64,000 bases of DNA from DATGSL01 sp964645585 (GCA_964645585.1 CAZYAN010000020.1:1-64000), one strand, 5' to 3'. Shown: positions 43,412 through 54,300, counted from the stretch's first letter. The notes: generated by a model not told the origin, from the sequence alone. A program made the numbers and translations.

Positions 43412-44722
43412 TCAGGAAAGGTCTTTGACGAGGATGCGGGAGTTCCGGTTGCTCCGTTCGTATGCGGCGAGCCGTTCGGACGGGAGAACTTCTTTGCCAG
43501 CTTCGTCAAATCCGCAAACCGTATGAAAGAAAGGAAACGTCTGCGTGGAGAGCGCGATCAGGCGACTGACGCCGCGACGCTTGGCTTCCATCGACGCGAA
43601 GGAAACCATTTTACGGCCAATGCCGTGATGCTGATACGCGGGCATCACGTACAGGGAGCCGAGTTCGGCGATGTTCTCCCCGGCGTAGACTTGCAGCGCG
43701 AGGCAGGCGACCGGGTTTTCGTCTATTTCGAAAACGTAGTAGGAGTCGATATTCCGCTCAATGCTTTGCAAGGTGCGGTGGAGGATTTCTTCGCGCTTTA
43801 CGGCTTGGCGGGTAAGGTTGTAGATCGTGCGTGCGTCGCGCCGCGTCGCACGGCGGATTTGCTGGTAGTCGTTTCCGTAGATCAGGGTTCCGATACCCTC
43901 GTTCGAAAAGATTTCCGTTAGCAGCCCTTCGTACACGCGCCCGTCGACCAGGTGGACGCGCGGCGGTCCGGTTTTGATCGCTTTGACGGCATGCATCGCT
44001 TTGCTTCGGGCGTTGTCGCCGATCGCATGCGGGGCGCGTGAAAGGAGCTCTTCCAGTTCCTCAATTGCGATGTGCCGTTTGATCTCGCCGTCAATTTCGA
44101 GGCCGGGAAACGGACATAGAAAAATGATTTTCGTCGCCTTAAGGGAGATCGCCAACTCCGTGGCGAGCGCGTCCGAATTGATCCGCAGGGACTGACCGTC
44201 GCGGTCGAACGCGATCGGCGAGATGACCGGAATGATCTGCGCATCCATCAGGTGGCGGATCGTCTTGTAATCGACGCGATCCACTTTGCCGGTAAATTCG
44301 TGGTCCTTGCCGCGCATAATCCCGATCGGCGTTGAGCGGATCGCGTTCGTGATGGCGCACTTCAGTCCGCTTTGGGTGAGGCCTTCCATCACCCGATGCG
44401 ACGCTGCGGAGGCGGCCTCAATACCGAGTGCCAGCGTGGTGGCGTCGGTGACGCCGAGACCGTGCGTGTCGCTGATTGGCAGATTTCGCTCCGCTGAAAG
44501 ATCGTTGATCTGTTTGCCGATTCCGTGAACGAGCACCACGGCGATGTGCAGACTTCGGAGGACCGCGATGTCGAGAAACAGGTTCGGCAGGTTTTCGTCC
44601 GCGAGGATACTTCCGTCGACGGCGATAACGAAAACTTGGTCGCGGAATCGCGGCACGTAATTCAAAATGCCGCGCAGGTCGGTCGGCTTGATGGATGCAG
44701 GCGGTGTGGCGGGCGGTTTCAT
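43412..44722 (-). CDS. argA: N-acetylglutamate synthase
   Basis: A 436-residue two-domain enzyme that acetylates glutamate with acetyl-CoA, the first step of arginine synthesis. Residues about 20-285 form an amino-acid-kinase-like domain (VFVIAVDGSILADENL, VVLVHGIGKQINDL, LRINSDALATELAISL), which senses arginine. Residues about 290-436 are a GNAT domain (RRATRRDARTIYNL, GSLYVMPAYQHHGIGRKMV), where HHGIGRK binds acetyl-CoA. Length is that of E. coli ArgA. It follows two other minus-strand genes, with 25 bp to the membrane protein upstream. No other arg gene is seen here. Confidence 0.93.
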   Translation of the reverse strand: MKPPATPPASIKPTDLRGILNYVPRFRDQVFVIAVDGSILADENLPNLFLDIAVLRSLHIAVVLVHGIGKQINDLSAERNLPISDTHGLGVTDATTLALGIEAASAASHRVMEGLTQSGLKCAITNAIRSTPIGIMRGKDHEFTGKVDRVDYKTIRHLMDAQIIPVISPIAFDRDGQSLRINSDALATELAISLKATKIIFLCPFPGLEIDGEIKRHIAIEELEELLSRAPHAIGDNARSKAMHAVKAIKTGPPRVHLVDGRVYEGLLTEIFSNEGIGTLIYGNDYQQIRRATRRDARTIYNLTRQAVKREEILHRTLQSIERNIDSYYVFEIDENPVACLALQVYAGENIAELGSLYVMPAYQHHGIGRKMVSFASMEAKRRGVSRLIALSTQTFPFFHTVCGFDEAGKEVLPSERLAAYERSNRNSRILVKDLS

Positions 44723-44747
44723 CGTTGAGAGGACGAAACAGAAAAAT

Positions 44748-45404
44748 TTATTCCGCGCGAAAAGTCCACCGATTTACCAAGCTCTCAGTGGAAAGGAACA
44801 CCTCATATTCACCTGCACTTAGCGTCTCAGGCGGAATGATGAGTACGGTGCTCCCGGCCTCATCGGGAACAAAGCGCTCGGGCGCGCGCGGCACGATGAG
44901 AATCTGCCGGTCTCGGCGGAAAATGAGGAGCTGGGGCGAGCGGAAGTCATCGGGCGCGTCCCACACAAGCCGGGCCGTGTACGGTTTCGCGACCGCCACC
45001 GACAGTGGGGCGTCGATCCGCTGCAGCTGTTCGCCTTGTTCCAGCGGGGGCAACAGGTCGGTCCATTCGGCAACGCGCGGGTCGGAGCGATCGATCTGTT
45101 CAAAGTCGATGGCCGTTTGCCGAGAGCCGCTCGCGTGCCCGGTTGAATCCGCCATGTCCGTCGCGCTTCCGGGGAGGCCGTACGCGTTGGGAAGCGGCTC
45201 CCAGCCGGCTTCGCGCAGCTCATGGCCGCCGCGAATTTGCGCTTCGTGAAACGGTTCGTGCGGATCCTCCTCCTTTTGGTAGACGACCCGGATGACTGAG
45301 TAGAACGCGATAAAGACGACGATCACAAGCACGACCCAGCGCATCGGCCACGGTTTGGGCTCGCGCGGAGTGGAAGAGGGAGGCGACAGATTCGATTGCA
45401 TCAT
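44748..45404 (-). CDS. Membrane-anchored uncharacterised protein
   Basis: A 218-residue protein with a proline-rich cytosolic start, one membrane helix at about residues 21-42 (MRWVVLVIVVFIAFYSVIRV) and a periplasmic remainder. The last 100 residues are beta-rich (YTARLVWDAPDDF, LLIFRRDRQILIVPR, GSTVLIIPPETLSAGEYEVFL), suggesting a small Ig-like or fibronectin-like domain. No catalytic motif is seen. It sits between the PP2C phosphatase and argA on the same strand, and may belong to the phosphatase signalling unit. Confidence 0.65.
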   Translation of the reverse strand: MMQSNLSPPSSTPREPKPWPMRWVVLVIVVFIAFYSVIRVVYQKEEDPHEPFHEAQIRGGHELREAGWEPLPNAYGLPGSATDMADSTGHASGSRQTAIDFEQIDRSDPRVAEWTDLLPPLEQGEQLQRIDAPLSVAVAKPYTARLVWDAPDDFRSPQLLIFRRDRQILIVPRAPERFVPDEAGSTVLIIPPETLSAGEYEVFLSTESLVNRWTFRAE

Positions 45405-45519
45405 TCAAGAAACGTGACTCCCGTATCGGCACGATCGCCAAAAACGGCAAGAGGCACACTTACTCAACAGATAGAACCCGACCCGAGGTTGGCAAGCGGA
45501 ACGGGTTGGCGCGCCAGGC

Positions 45520-46230
45520 TCAACTGTCGATGCAGACCGCAACCGCGGTCGCGTTATCCGAGCCGCCCCGCCAATACGCGAGTTTCAGCACCTTCTCCAC
45601 AAGCGGTTGCGGATCGGCCTCTTCGCGGACCCAAGCCGCGATTTCTTCCGGGTCAATCGCGCGGGTAGCGCCGTCTGTGCAGAGAAACAAGCAATCGCCG
45701 GGCGAGATTTTTTCACGGAACAGATCCGGCTCACACGTCCCTGGCTGCCCGAGGCAGCGGGTCAGCGTATGTTCATACAACGCCGGGACCTGCTGGCCGG
45801 GGTGGCGCTTGCGAAACGTCTCGGCTTCGGTGTGGTCGGTTGTCAGCTTCCTCCAAGTCTCCTCGCCGAAAAGATAAGCGGCCGAATCCCCGGCATGCGC
45901 AAGCGTGACCTGTTCGCTCTCCACCAGGGCGACCGTCAGTGTTGTCCCGGAGCCGCGGACCGGGTCGAGATGGGCGCCCAGTTTCTGAATCGCGGCATGC
46001 GCGTCCGCGAACAGCTTCGTAAAATCGAGCGGCCGGCTGCTCCCGCGGCTTTCCTTGAGGTGCGCTTTGACAAGACTGATCGCCAGTTCGCTCGCGCGGT
46101 CGCCAGCGGCTAGACCGCCAAGACCGTCGGCGACGGCAAAAAGGCCGGCTTCCGTGTCGATGAACCACGCGTCTTCGTTCCGGTGACGGACGCGTCCGAG
46201 ATCGGTGTTGCCATAGGCTCTGAGCTTCAT
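45520..46230 (-). CDS. PP2C-type Ser/Thr protein phosphatase
   Basis: A 236-residue metal-dependent phosphatase like bacterial Stp/PrpC. The ATG at 46230 is preferred because it starts just before the family opening GNTDLGRVRHRNEDAW. Metal-binding residues lie in LFAVADGLGGLAAGDRAS, GSGTTLTVALV and LFLCTDGATR, and GGSDNATAVAVCID ends the domain. It dephosphorylates Ser/Thr on proteins in the cytosol. No Hanks-type kinase partner is found in this window. It diverges from the 5-oxoprolinase gene. Confidence 0.92.
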   Translation of the reverse strand: MKLRAYGNTDLGRVRHRNEDAWFIDTEAGLFAVADGLGGLAAGDRASELAISLVKAHLKESRGSSRPLDFTKLFADAHAAIQKLGAHLDPVRGSGTTLTVALVESEQVTLAHAGDSAAYLFGEETWRKLTTDHTEAETFRKRHPGQQVPALYEHTLTRCLGQPGTCEPDLFREKISPGDCLFLCTDGATRAIDPEEIAAWVREEADPQPLVEKVLKLAYWRGGSDNATAVAVCIDS

Positions 46231-46396
46231 AATTGGCCGGGGGGCGATGAGCGAGCGAAAAACCTGCCGCTGCAATAAGCGGCTTCCGGTTCAATGTAAT
46301 CGAATCGTTGGGCGGTGGAAGTGAAAAACGTGAATTGGGCGTCGATTTCCGGGCGTCGTCTTTACAGGTCTGACAAATCTTTCAAGGATCGGTGCG

Positions 46397-49300
46397 ATGT
46401 GGAAAATCAGCGCCGATACAGGCGGGACGTTTACCGATTGTTTTGCCGAGTCGCCGGACGGATCCGTGCGACGGGTCAAGGTGCTGTCGAGCGGCGCCCT
46501 CCGCGGCAGGATCGTGTCGCTCGATTCGGAGCGCCAAACGGCGCGCATTGAGCAAAACTGGCAGGCGCCGGCCGATTTTATTCGCGGCCTTCCGTTCGGC
46601 ACCCCGCTGCTGGAGGCACCAATTACTGTCGCTTCTTTTCATCCGATCGAAAGCGTGATCGAGCTCGCCGCGCCGTTGCCGCCGGGCGACTGGGCGGGCC
46701 AGCCATTCGTGGTGCAAACCGGTGACGAGGCGCCGATCCTCGCGGCTCGCCTGGCGACCGGCACGCTGCCGGGCCAGCCGCTTCCGCCGCTGACGCTGCG
46801 GGTGGCAACGACACGGGCGACGAATGCGCTGCTGGAGGGGAAAGGCGCCAGGACCGCGTTTTTCGTAACGGCCGGCTTCGGGGATTTGTTGCGGATCGGC
46901 ACGCAGCAGCGTCCCGACATCTTTGCGCTCGCGATCGAACGTCCCGACCCGCTGCACGCGGCCGTGATTGAAGTCGAGGAGCGCCTGGATGCCGCCGGTG
47001 AAGTCATTCGTCCGCTCGACCTGGCAGCGCTGGAAGCGCCGGTCGCGCAAATTCGGGAGGCCGGAATTGAGGCCGCGGCGGTCGCGTTTCTCCACAGCTA
47101 CCGGAATCCGGACCACGAGATTCGCGTGCGGGCTTTCCTTCGCGCGCGCGGATTCCGGTTCGTCTCCTGCTCCCATGAGCTGTCACCTTTAATCCGCATT
47201 CTTCCCCGTGCGGAAACGGCGGTGGTCGACGCCTGCCTGAGCCCGGTGATGCATTCGTATCTCGACCGGGTGACGAAACCGGCCGGCGGCCGGGTTCGGA
47301 TTATGACCAGCGCGGGCGGACTGGTGACGCGGCAGGCCTTTTCGCCGCGTGACAGCCTGTTGAGCGGTCCCGCGGGCGGAGTCGTCGGCGCGGTCGCGGC
47401 GGGACGGCAGGCGGCGATGGAGAAGGTGATTTCGTTCGATATGGGAGGAACGAGCACTGACGTGGCACATTTTGCAGGAGATTTTGAATACGCGTTCGAG
47501 CGGCGTGTAGGAACGGCGCGGCTGGCGGGACCGTCGCTGAAGATCGAGACGGTCGCGTCGGGCGGCGGATCGATCTGCTGGTTCGATGGTGACAGTCTGC
47601 GAGTCGGGCCGGAAAGCGCGGGCGCGGCGCCCGGACCCGCGTGTTATGGCGGCGGCGGGCCGCTGACCTTGACGGATGCGCACCTGCTGCTCGGGCGGAT
47701 TGAATCGTCTCGGTTCGGAATCCCGATCTTTGTTGATGCGGCCAGGGAGCGGCTGGAAGAGTTGCGGGAAGCCGTCATCCGCGCCGGACATGAGGCGCCC
47801 GATAGAGAGTCGATACTGGCCGGATTTCTCGCGATTGCAAACGAGCGGATGGCGGATGCGATTCGGAAGATTTCGGTACGCGAGGGGTATGATCCATCTG
47901 AATACTGCCTCGTCGCGTTCGGAGGGGCCGGCGGACTGCATGCGTGCGCGGTCAGTGAACTCCTGGACATGAATACGATTCTGTGGCCGCCGGACGCGGG
48001 TTTGCTCAGTGCGAACGGTCTTCGGCGAGCGGTGGCCGAACGGATCGTGCAGCGGCAAGTGCTGCGTCCGCTGGTTGAATGCGCGCAAGACATTCAAGGG
48101 TGGATCGAGCGGATGACCGCGGAGGCCTCGGACATTCTTCAGCGTGAAGAGGAGATTGGGCCGGACGACATCCTCGTGCGCCGGCGGCTGGTTCATTTGC
48201 GTTTGACCGGGCAGGAGTCGGAGATAGCGGTCGAATATGAGACGGGCTCGCTGGACCGCCGCTTCGAGGAACGTTACCGGAGAATGTTCGGTTATTATCC
48301 GTCTAATCGTCAGATCGAAGTCACATCGCTCCGAGTTGTTGTATCCACGATTCCAGCACAAGAAGTTCACGAAACCTTTCATCGCGAACGTGAGCGCGAA
48401 GGAACGGCAGACGGTGCCGGGCGCTGGGTAATGATGGAGCGGGGGCGGCTGGAACCGGGTGATTTTGTCGCCGGACCGGTGGTGCTTCAGGACCGATTCA
48501 GCACGTTTGTGGTTGAAGCGGGGTGGGAGGCGGTTGCGGGCAGCGAGGGATCCATTCGAGCCGAGAGACGGGGGATTGGCGAGAACGAGGTTTCGGAGCG
48601 CGGGCGGGAGCGGCCGGAGGTCATTCAACTCGAGTTGTACACGAACCGCCTGCGCGGGATCGCGGAGGAAATGGGAGCGCGGCTGCAGCGGACGGCGCTT
48701 TCGACGAATATCAAGGAGCGTCTTGATTTCTCTTGCGCGATCCTCGACGAAAACGGGTATCTGGTCGTGAACGCTCCGCACGTGCCGGTGCATCTGGGTG
48801 CGCTTGGGCTATGTGTACGGGAGGTATTGAAATGTCACCGGTTTCGTCCGGGCGATATGATCCTGACGAACCACCCGGCGATGGGCGGGAGTCATTTGCC
48901 GGACCTGACATTGATCGCGCCGGCATTCGCGGACGGCGACCTGGTGGGTTTTGTTGCCAATCGCGCCCATCACGCGGAGATGGGCGGAATGAGACCCGGC
49001 TCGATGCCGCCCGGGGCGCGAAGTCTCGCCGAGGAGGGGGTGGTCCTGGCGCCGATGCTGCTGTTCGACCGAGGCGAGGCGTGCTATGACGAAGTCGCGA
49101 AGCAGTTGCGCGAGGCGCCTTGGCCGTCGCGCGCGGTCAACGACAATTTGACCGATCTCCAGGCGCAAGCGGCGGCAAATCTTCGTGGTGTCGAAGCGTT
49201 GACGGCGCTGGCGAAGAAGGGCGGAGTCGACCGGCTGCGCTTTTTCCTCGGCCGTTTGAAGGAAAAAAGTGCCGCGGCGGCTGGACGCTTCCTGAACCGG

Positions 49301-50167
49301 CTGCCGGAACTTCCGCGCGGCGCGCGGCAGGAGCTCGATGACGGATCGGTCATTGCCGTGTCCTTGCACCGTGAGGGCGAGGGCGCCGTGTTCGATTTCA
49401 CCGGAACGTCCGGGGAGCATTCGGGCAGTTTTAACGCGACACCCGCGATCGTTCACAGCGCGGTCATCTACGTCGTTCGGCTGCTGCTCGGAGAGGCGGT
49501 TCCTTTGAACGAAGGGTTGATGGAACGGATCACCATCAAGCTCCCGCCGCGCACGTTGTTGAATCCCGATTTTCCGGCCGATCCCGCCAAGGCGCCGGCG
49601 GTGGTGGCCGGAAACGTCGAGACAAGTCAGCGTTTGGTCGACACCTTGCTGCTGGCCCTTGGAGCGGCTGCTTGCAGTCAGGGGACGATGAACAACTTTG
49701 TCTTCGGCAACGAGCGGCACAGTTTTTATGAAACGATTTGCGGCGGGGCCGGTGCCGGAGATGGTTTTTCCGGAGCGTCCGCTGTCCACACCCACATGAC
49801 GAACACGACGATCACAGACCCCGAGGTACTCGAATTCCGGTATCCGGTCAGACTGGAGCGGTTCGCGGTGCGGCGCGGTTCCGGGGGCGAAGGAAAGTGG
49901 CGCGGGGGAGACGGGGCGATCCGGGAAGTGACCTTTCTCGAACCGATGGCTCTGTCTCTGCTCACTCAGCACCGGGTCCAGGCGCCGTACGGCATGCAAG
50001 GCGGCGCTCCGGGAGCTGTGGGCCGGCAGACCCTCCACAAGGCGAACGGTGAAATCCTTGTCCTGCCATCGTGTGCCGAAGTCGATGTTGAAGCGGGCGA
50101 TCGTTTAACCATCGAAACACCGGGTGGCGGAGGCTGGGGTGCATCGGCTGTGGAGCCTGATAAATAA
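46397..50167 (+). CDS. 5-oxoprolinase, fused HyuA/HyuB type
   Basis: A 1256-residue ATP-dependent amidohydrolase that opens 5-oxoproline or a hydantoin. The length fits the fused A+B form. Residues about 5-190 are the oxoprolinase N-terminal domain (ADTGGTFTDCFAE phosphate loop). Residues about 200-535 are hydantoinase A (ISFDMGGTSTDVAHF, second actin-like phosphate site, and GPACYGGGGPLTLTDA). Residues about 740-1250 are hydantoinase B (LELYTNRLRGIAEEMG, MILTNHPAMGGSHLPDLT, VVAGNVETSQRLVDTLLLA). AAGGAT lies 7 bases before the ATG. It is a single gene, closed by tandem terminators, so it is likely monocistronic. It would recover glutamate from 5-oxoproline; hydantoin use is possible. Confidence 0.92.
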   Translation: MWKISADTGGTFTDCFAESPDGSVRRVKVLSSGALRGRIVSLDSERQTARIEQNWQAPADFIRGLPFGTPLLEAPITVASFHPIESVIELAAPLPPGDWAGQPFVVQTGDEAPILAARLATGTLPGQPLPPLTLRVATTRATNALLEGKGARTAFFVTAGFGDLLRIGTQQRPDIFALAIERPDPLHAAVIEVEERLDAAGEVIRPLDLAALEAPVAQIREAGIEAAAVAFLHSYRNPDHEIRVRAFLRARGFRFVSCSHELSPLIRILPRAETAVVDACLSPVMHSYLDRVTKPAGGRVRIMTSAGGLVTRQAFSPRDSLLSGPAGGVVGAVAAGRQAAMEKVISFDMGGTSTDVAHFAGDFEYAFERRVGTARLAGPSLKIETVASGGGSICWFDGDSLRVGPESAGAAPGPACYGGGGPLTLTDAHLLLGRIESSRFGIPIFVDAARERLEELREAVIRAGHEAPDRESILAGFLAIANERMADAIRKISVREGYDPSEYCLVAFGGAGGLHACAVSELLDMNTILWPPDAGLLSANGLRRAVAERIVQRQVLRPLVECAQDIQGWIERMTAEASDILQREEEIGPDDILVRRRLVHLRLTGQESEIAVEYETGSLDRRFEERYRRMFGYYPSNRQIEVTSLRVVVSTIPAQEVHETFHREREREGTADGAGRWVMMERGRLEPGDFVAGPVVLQDRFSTFVVEAGWEAVAGSEGSIRAERRGIGENEVSERGRERPEVIQLELYTNRLRGIAEEMGARLQRTALSTNIKERLDFSCAILDENGYLVVNAPHVPVHLGALGLCVREVLKCHRFRPGDMILTNHPAMGGSHLPDLTLIAPAFADGDLVGFVANRAHHAEMGGMRPGSMPPGARSLAEEGVVLAPMLLFDRGEACYDEVAKQLREAPWPSRAVNDNLTDLQAQAAANLRGVEALTALAKKGGVDRLRFFLGRLKEKSAAAAGRFLNRLPELPRGARQELDDGSVIAVSLHREGEGAVFDFTGTSGEHSGSFNATPAIVHSAVIYVVRLLLGEAVPLNEGLMERITIKLPPRTLLNPDFPADPAKAPAVVAGNVETSQRLVDTLLLALGAAACSQGTMNNFVFGNERHSFYETICGGAGAGDGFSGASAVHTHMTNTTITDPEVLEFRYPVRLERFAVRRGSGGEGKWRGGDGAIREVTFLEPMALSLLTQHRVQAPYGMQGGAPGAVGRQTLHKANGEILVLPSCAEVDVEAGDRLTIETPGGGGWGASAVEPDK

Positions 50168-50255
50168 GGTTGTTCGATGAGCTCGCGGAATTCTGCTGAT
50201 TTGATTTGCTTTGCAAAGAGAGAGTCGTTTAGTTGGGGTTAAATTGAATTTGATT

Positions 50256-50276
50256 CCCCCGCTTAGCGGGGGTTTT
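50256..50276 (+). terminator. Terminator 1 after 5-oxoprolinase
   Basis: CCCCCGC (50256-50262), loop TTA, GCGGGGG (50266-50272), then TTTT: a perfect 7-base stem with a T-run. Confidence 0.7.
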
Positions 50277-50298
50277 GGGGTAACTAAGAAAGCAGCTG

Positions 50299-50335
50299 GG
50301 CGGGTCGCTTTGGGGTAGGCGACCCGCCTTTTATT
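50299..50335 (+). terminator. Terminator 2 after 5-oxoprolinase
   Basis: GGCGGGTCGC (50299-50308) pairs perfectly with GCGACCCGCC (50319-50328), followed by TTTTATTTT. This is a strong Rho-independent terminator 23 bases after a first one. The stretch 50168-50476 holds these and no gene. Confidence 0.85.
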
Positions 50336-50476
50336 TTCTGCGTTTTCAGGACCGCCGCGGATCGTTCCCGTCGCTTTGGAGGTGAGGCGCAGCGGTTTCG
50401 CGCTGGGGGAGCCAGTTACTGCTGGTGGAGTTCCGGATTGCCATTTGGGCCATTGCATGACGGGTTGCTGATCACA

Positions 50477-51292
50477 ATGGGATATATGTGGTGTGCGGTT
50501 TTGGTCCTGGCGGCAAGTCTGACCGCCGTCGCGGCGGTGAACGACGAGAAGCCTGGACAGGTCTCAGGGGAATCAATTCGGGTGATGACGTACAACATTC
50601 ATCACGCGCGGGGGATGGATGACCGGGTGGATATCGAACGGATCGCGAAGGTGATTGCGCGCGAGGCACCGGACATCGTCGCCTTGCAGGAGGTCGATCG
50701 CGGAGTTCGGCGCAGCGGCGGGGCGGACATAACCGCCGAGCTGGCGGAGCGAACGGGCCTCGTGCATCATGCTTTCGCTGGCAATATCGAGATTGAAGGC
50801 GGCGAATACGGAAATGCTTTCCTGACGCGGTATCCGATCGTCGAGAAGAAGAACCTGCGCTACAAGCATCTGCACAACGGCGAGCAGCGCGGGCTGCTTC
50901 AACTGGTCGTCGATATCGGCGGGCAGCAGGTTCTCTTGTTGAATACCCATCTGGCGCACCGGAGCGAAGACGCGAAAGACCGGCTGTTCAGTGTGGAGCA
51001 AATGTTCGAGACGATGGAGCAGCGCCCGGATTTCCCGGTGATCTTGCTGGGCGATTTGAATGAGCGGCCGGAGCGCGACGTTTACCGGCGGCTGGAGGAA
51101 CGTTTCATCGACGCATGGGCCGCGGCGGGCGACGGTGACGGTTTCACGTTTTCGAGCGCGAAACCCCGGCAGCGCATCGATTACATCTGGGTCCGTCGCG
51201 AGAGCGGGCTGAACGTCCGATCCGCGAAAGTGGCGGACACGCTGGCGTCCGACCACCTGCCGCTGGTTGTCGACCTGGAGATGACGAAATAA
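50477..51292 (+). CDS. Secreted EEP-family phosphodiesterase/nuclease
   Basis: A 271-residue protein of the endonuclease/exonuclease/phosphatase superfamily. A signal peptide is visible (MWCAVLVLAASLTAVAA). Catalytic motifs are in order: VMTYNIHHARG, DIVALQEVDRG (metal Glu), LNTHLAHRSEDA, VILLGDLNERPE (Asp/Asn pair) and ASDHLPLVVDLEM at the end. The family cuts phosphodiesters in nucleic acids, lipids or inositol phosphates, so substrate is open; export suggests an extracellular or periplasmic one. The ATG at 50477 is taken, but 50486 fits the signal peptide equally well. It converges with the autotransporter gene. Confidence 0.85.
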   Translation: MGYMWCAVLVLAASLTAVAAVNDEKPGQVSGESIRVMTYNIHHARGMDDRVDIERIAKVIAREAPDIVALQEVDRGVRRSGGADITAELAERTGLVHHAFAGNIEIEGGEYGNAFLTRYPIVEKKNLRYKHLHNGEQRGLLQLVVDIGGQQVLLLNTHLAHRSEDAKDRLFSVEQMFETMEQRPDFPVILLGDLNERPERDVYRRLEERFIDAWAAAGDGDGFTFSSAKPRQRIDYIWVRRESGLNVRSAKVADTLASDHLPLVVDLEMTK

Positions 51293-51315
51293 GGCAATCC
51301 GGCGAACGGAATGCC
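51293..51315. terminator. Shared hairpin between convergent genes
   Basis: GGCAATCCG (51293-51301) and CGGAATGCC (51307-51315) form a 9-base stem with one mismatch around a 5-base loop, in the 32-bp space between two convergent stop codons. Plus-strand T-run TTCTTTT follows after four bases. It may serve both directions. Confidence 0.45.
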
Positions 51316-51324
51316 CGCGTTCTT

Positions 51325-54300
51325 TTAGAAATCGTAGCGGAAGCCGGCCGACACGGCTTGCTGCTGCTGCAGATTAAGATCGTAATCGAAGAAGATCGCC
51401 GTGTTTTTCCAGCTTCCTGGCTTCACGAGAAGACCGACGCCCATTTCAAATTCATTCGAGCGCGTTTCCGCTCCAGTCGTCCGGAAGCTGCCAGCGCCAG
51501 GATTTCCAGCAAATCGTGCGGAAAATGATGTGTCGCGGTCGAGGAGTTCCTGGCTGTATCGGAAACGCACTTCCGGAATGACCGATCCGTTGGCGGCGGT
51601 GATATGCTCCGCTACCAGTCGCAGGCCGACAAAGGCGCGGAAAGAGCTCATGTCAGCGGCGTCGCCGGACAATCCCCAAGCGCCGCTTTCCTTAAAACTG
51701 TCCTGGCGGAAATAGGAAGCTTCGAGGCCGGCGAGCGGCAGAATCAGGAAACCTTCTTCCTGGAGAAGCATGGTCGCTTGAATCGAGCCGAACAGTTCAT
51801 GCGCATTGTAATCCGCGGAAACCTTTTCGCCGGATGTAAGCACCCGGCGGCTGCTTGACATGTCGTGGAACCCGTAACCGATCGTGCCATCGTAGAAGAA
51901 TCCGTTTTTCTCCTTGTGCGCGTAGAGAGCGGCCTGCAACACGCTGCCGTCGATGTCATCGCGGTTGTGCGAGACGTTCGTGTCGGCGTAACCGACGGCA
52001 AACCCCGCGCGGGAGTCGGACGTCCGAACCTTGTCAAACCCGATGATCGCGCCGGTGGTGCGGAAGTCGATTTCATCATCGCCGTCGCTTCGCTCCAAAT
52101 CGCCCCAGACCCCGATTCCGCGCGTCCAGAAACGGCGCTCGCGTTCCTCTTCCTCTTCTTCCGGCGCGCCCGGCGGGCGGGTCAGGTATCGGCCGACACC
52201 GCCTTCCGGACGATACTGGGCCGAATTGATGATGGTCTGGCGAAAGTTTCGATTGAACGTCGAGTGAGCGGCCGCGCCGGAGGCGATGATTTCGCCGCTC
52301 ATGCTTTGCGCGATCAAACCGAAATTCTGCTGGTTCCCTTGTTCAGCGAATTCGCGGAAGGCGGTTTGGAGAGCGCTCCCCGATTGGGGGTTGAGATTCG
52401 CGAGCACCCGCGCGATCCCGCGCTGATTCGAAATTTCGCCAGCTTGTTCGATGGCTTCGCGATTGATGCCTTTCGTGACCGTCACGGCATCCGGGTCGTA
52501 GTTGATCAGCAAAGCGAAATGGCTGGCGCCGCCCTCAAATTCTCCGGTCACGGTTTCACCGCTCAGCAGGTCATACGTTTCATCCCATTCCATATCTCCG
52601 AGGATGAGCACAAGCTCCGGCGCCGCGCCGCCTTCGCTTTCTGGATCTTGCGACCCGATTGTGACGTTGCCGGTTACCTGGAGCGAGGTTTCGCCGGCGA
52701 TGAGCTGCAAGTAAGAACCGTCTTCGAACTGGACGTCCCCGTCGACGTGCAGAACCCCGTCTCCTTCCGGGGCTATAAAGACGTCGTCCTCGTCGAGCGT
52801 CCCCGCCAGGACGCCACCCGAGACATTGAGGTTTCCGATCACGGACCCGCTCGAGATAAACATGCCGCTTTCACCGATCGTGATGTCGGAAGTGAGCGTA
52901 TCGGTCGTCCAAAGTACTCCTGAGGTGATTGTCGTTCCATCCGTGAACGTCTGATCGTTCTCGAGCCTCCAAATCGTGCCGGGGAGACCTGAAAAATCGC
53001 TGCCCGCATTGACGAGCAGTTTCGAGAAGTTCTCAAATTCGCCGGCGTACTCGCCGTGTCCCCATGCAAACACGTTCCCATCGTCGCGAAGTTCCAAGGT
53101 GTTTGTCCCGCCGCCCCCGTCGACGTTTCCATCGAAGGTCGCGTCCGGAACGATAACGAGCGTCGCGTCGCCGTCGCCAAGAAAAACGTCGCCGATGAGC
53201 GTGCCGTGATTACGCAAGACTCCGCCGTCTTCGAGGTAAACCGCGAAACCTCCCTCGGCGGAAATCGTTCCGCTGTTGGTGATATCAGCGTCACCGTCCG
53301 AGACTCTGACGCCAATGGCTTCCGCGAGCTCCGCGCGTTCGGTGACTTCGCCTTCCTCGTCTTCGGCAATCGCAATACCCTGCGCGGTGATCGTCCCGCG
53401 ATTGACAAGCGTGAGGCGGCCTTCGCTGTTGACCCCGATCGCCGTCCCGTTTTCGCCTGCTTCGGCAATGATCGCCGCGTTATTCGTGATGCTCGTCCGC
53501 CGCGGCGCTTCTTCGTCCTCCTCTTCGTCTCCTTCCTCGGGCGGGTCGGGATCCGGAACCGGCTCCTCTTCGACAAGGCGTGCCTGGATTCCGATTGCAA
53601 CACCGTCGCCGACGTTGGTCGCACGGATTTCGCCCGAGCCGGAGTTGACGATCGTTCCGCCGTCATTCACTTCGATGCCGATGACGGTCAGGCTGGAATC
53701 GGGAGTTATTTGGGAAACCGATCCGTCGAAGGTCGCCTCGACCGTCCCTGTGTTATTGAGACGTTCGGCGCCATCCATGGAGATGCCGGTGATACGGACG
53801 GCGTTGCTGTTTCCGCTAATCGCGGCGTCGCCGCTCCAAGTCGCGGCAATCTCACCAGTGTTGGAAAAAACCAGCTGCGGTTCGTCTTCCTCGACGGCTT
53901 CCCGGGCACCGAGTTTGACCGCGGTGAATTCGAGGATGGTATCGGAGGCGGCGGCCACGAGATCGCCGATCGCATTCAGGTGGATCGTCCCGGCGTTGAC
54001 CGCGTTTGCGGTCCAGCTGTCGATCACGATGCTCGAGAAAGTTTGCGTCTCGCCGTCGGTCGCGAGACTGAAGGCCTCGTCGCTCGTCCACTGGATCGTT
54101 CCGTCTTCTCCATTCGAGACCGTTCCGCCGGAGAGATGGATGGTCGACGAGGCGGCCGCGCCGCCGGTGACTTTCAGCGAACCATCATTTTCGACCGACC
54201 ACCCGGCGCCCTGACCGTGAATCGCCGGGCCGTCCGCCGCCTCAATCGCGCCGTCGGCTGTCACAGAGACGGAAACATCGGCGACATCTGTGTCACCGCG

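Noticed and set aside
47189..48793. 534-codon open frame antisense to the 5-oxoprolinase
   Set aside because: The sense strand carries clear hydantoinase motifs throughout; the antisense product is basic and featureless.
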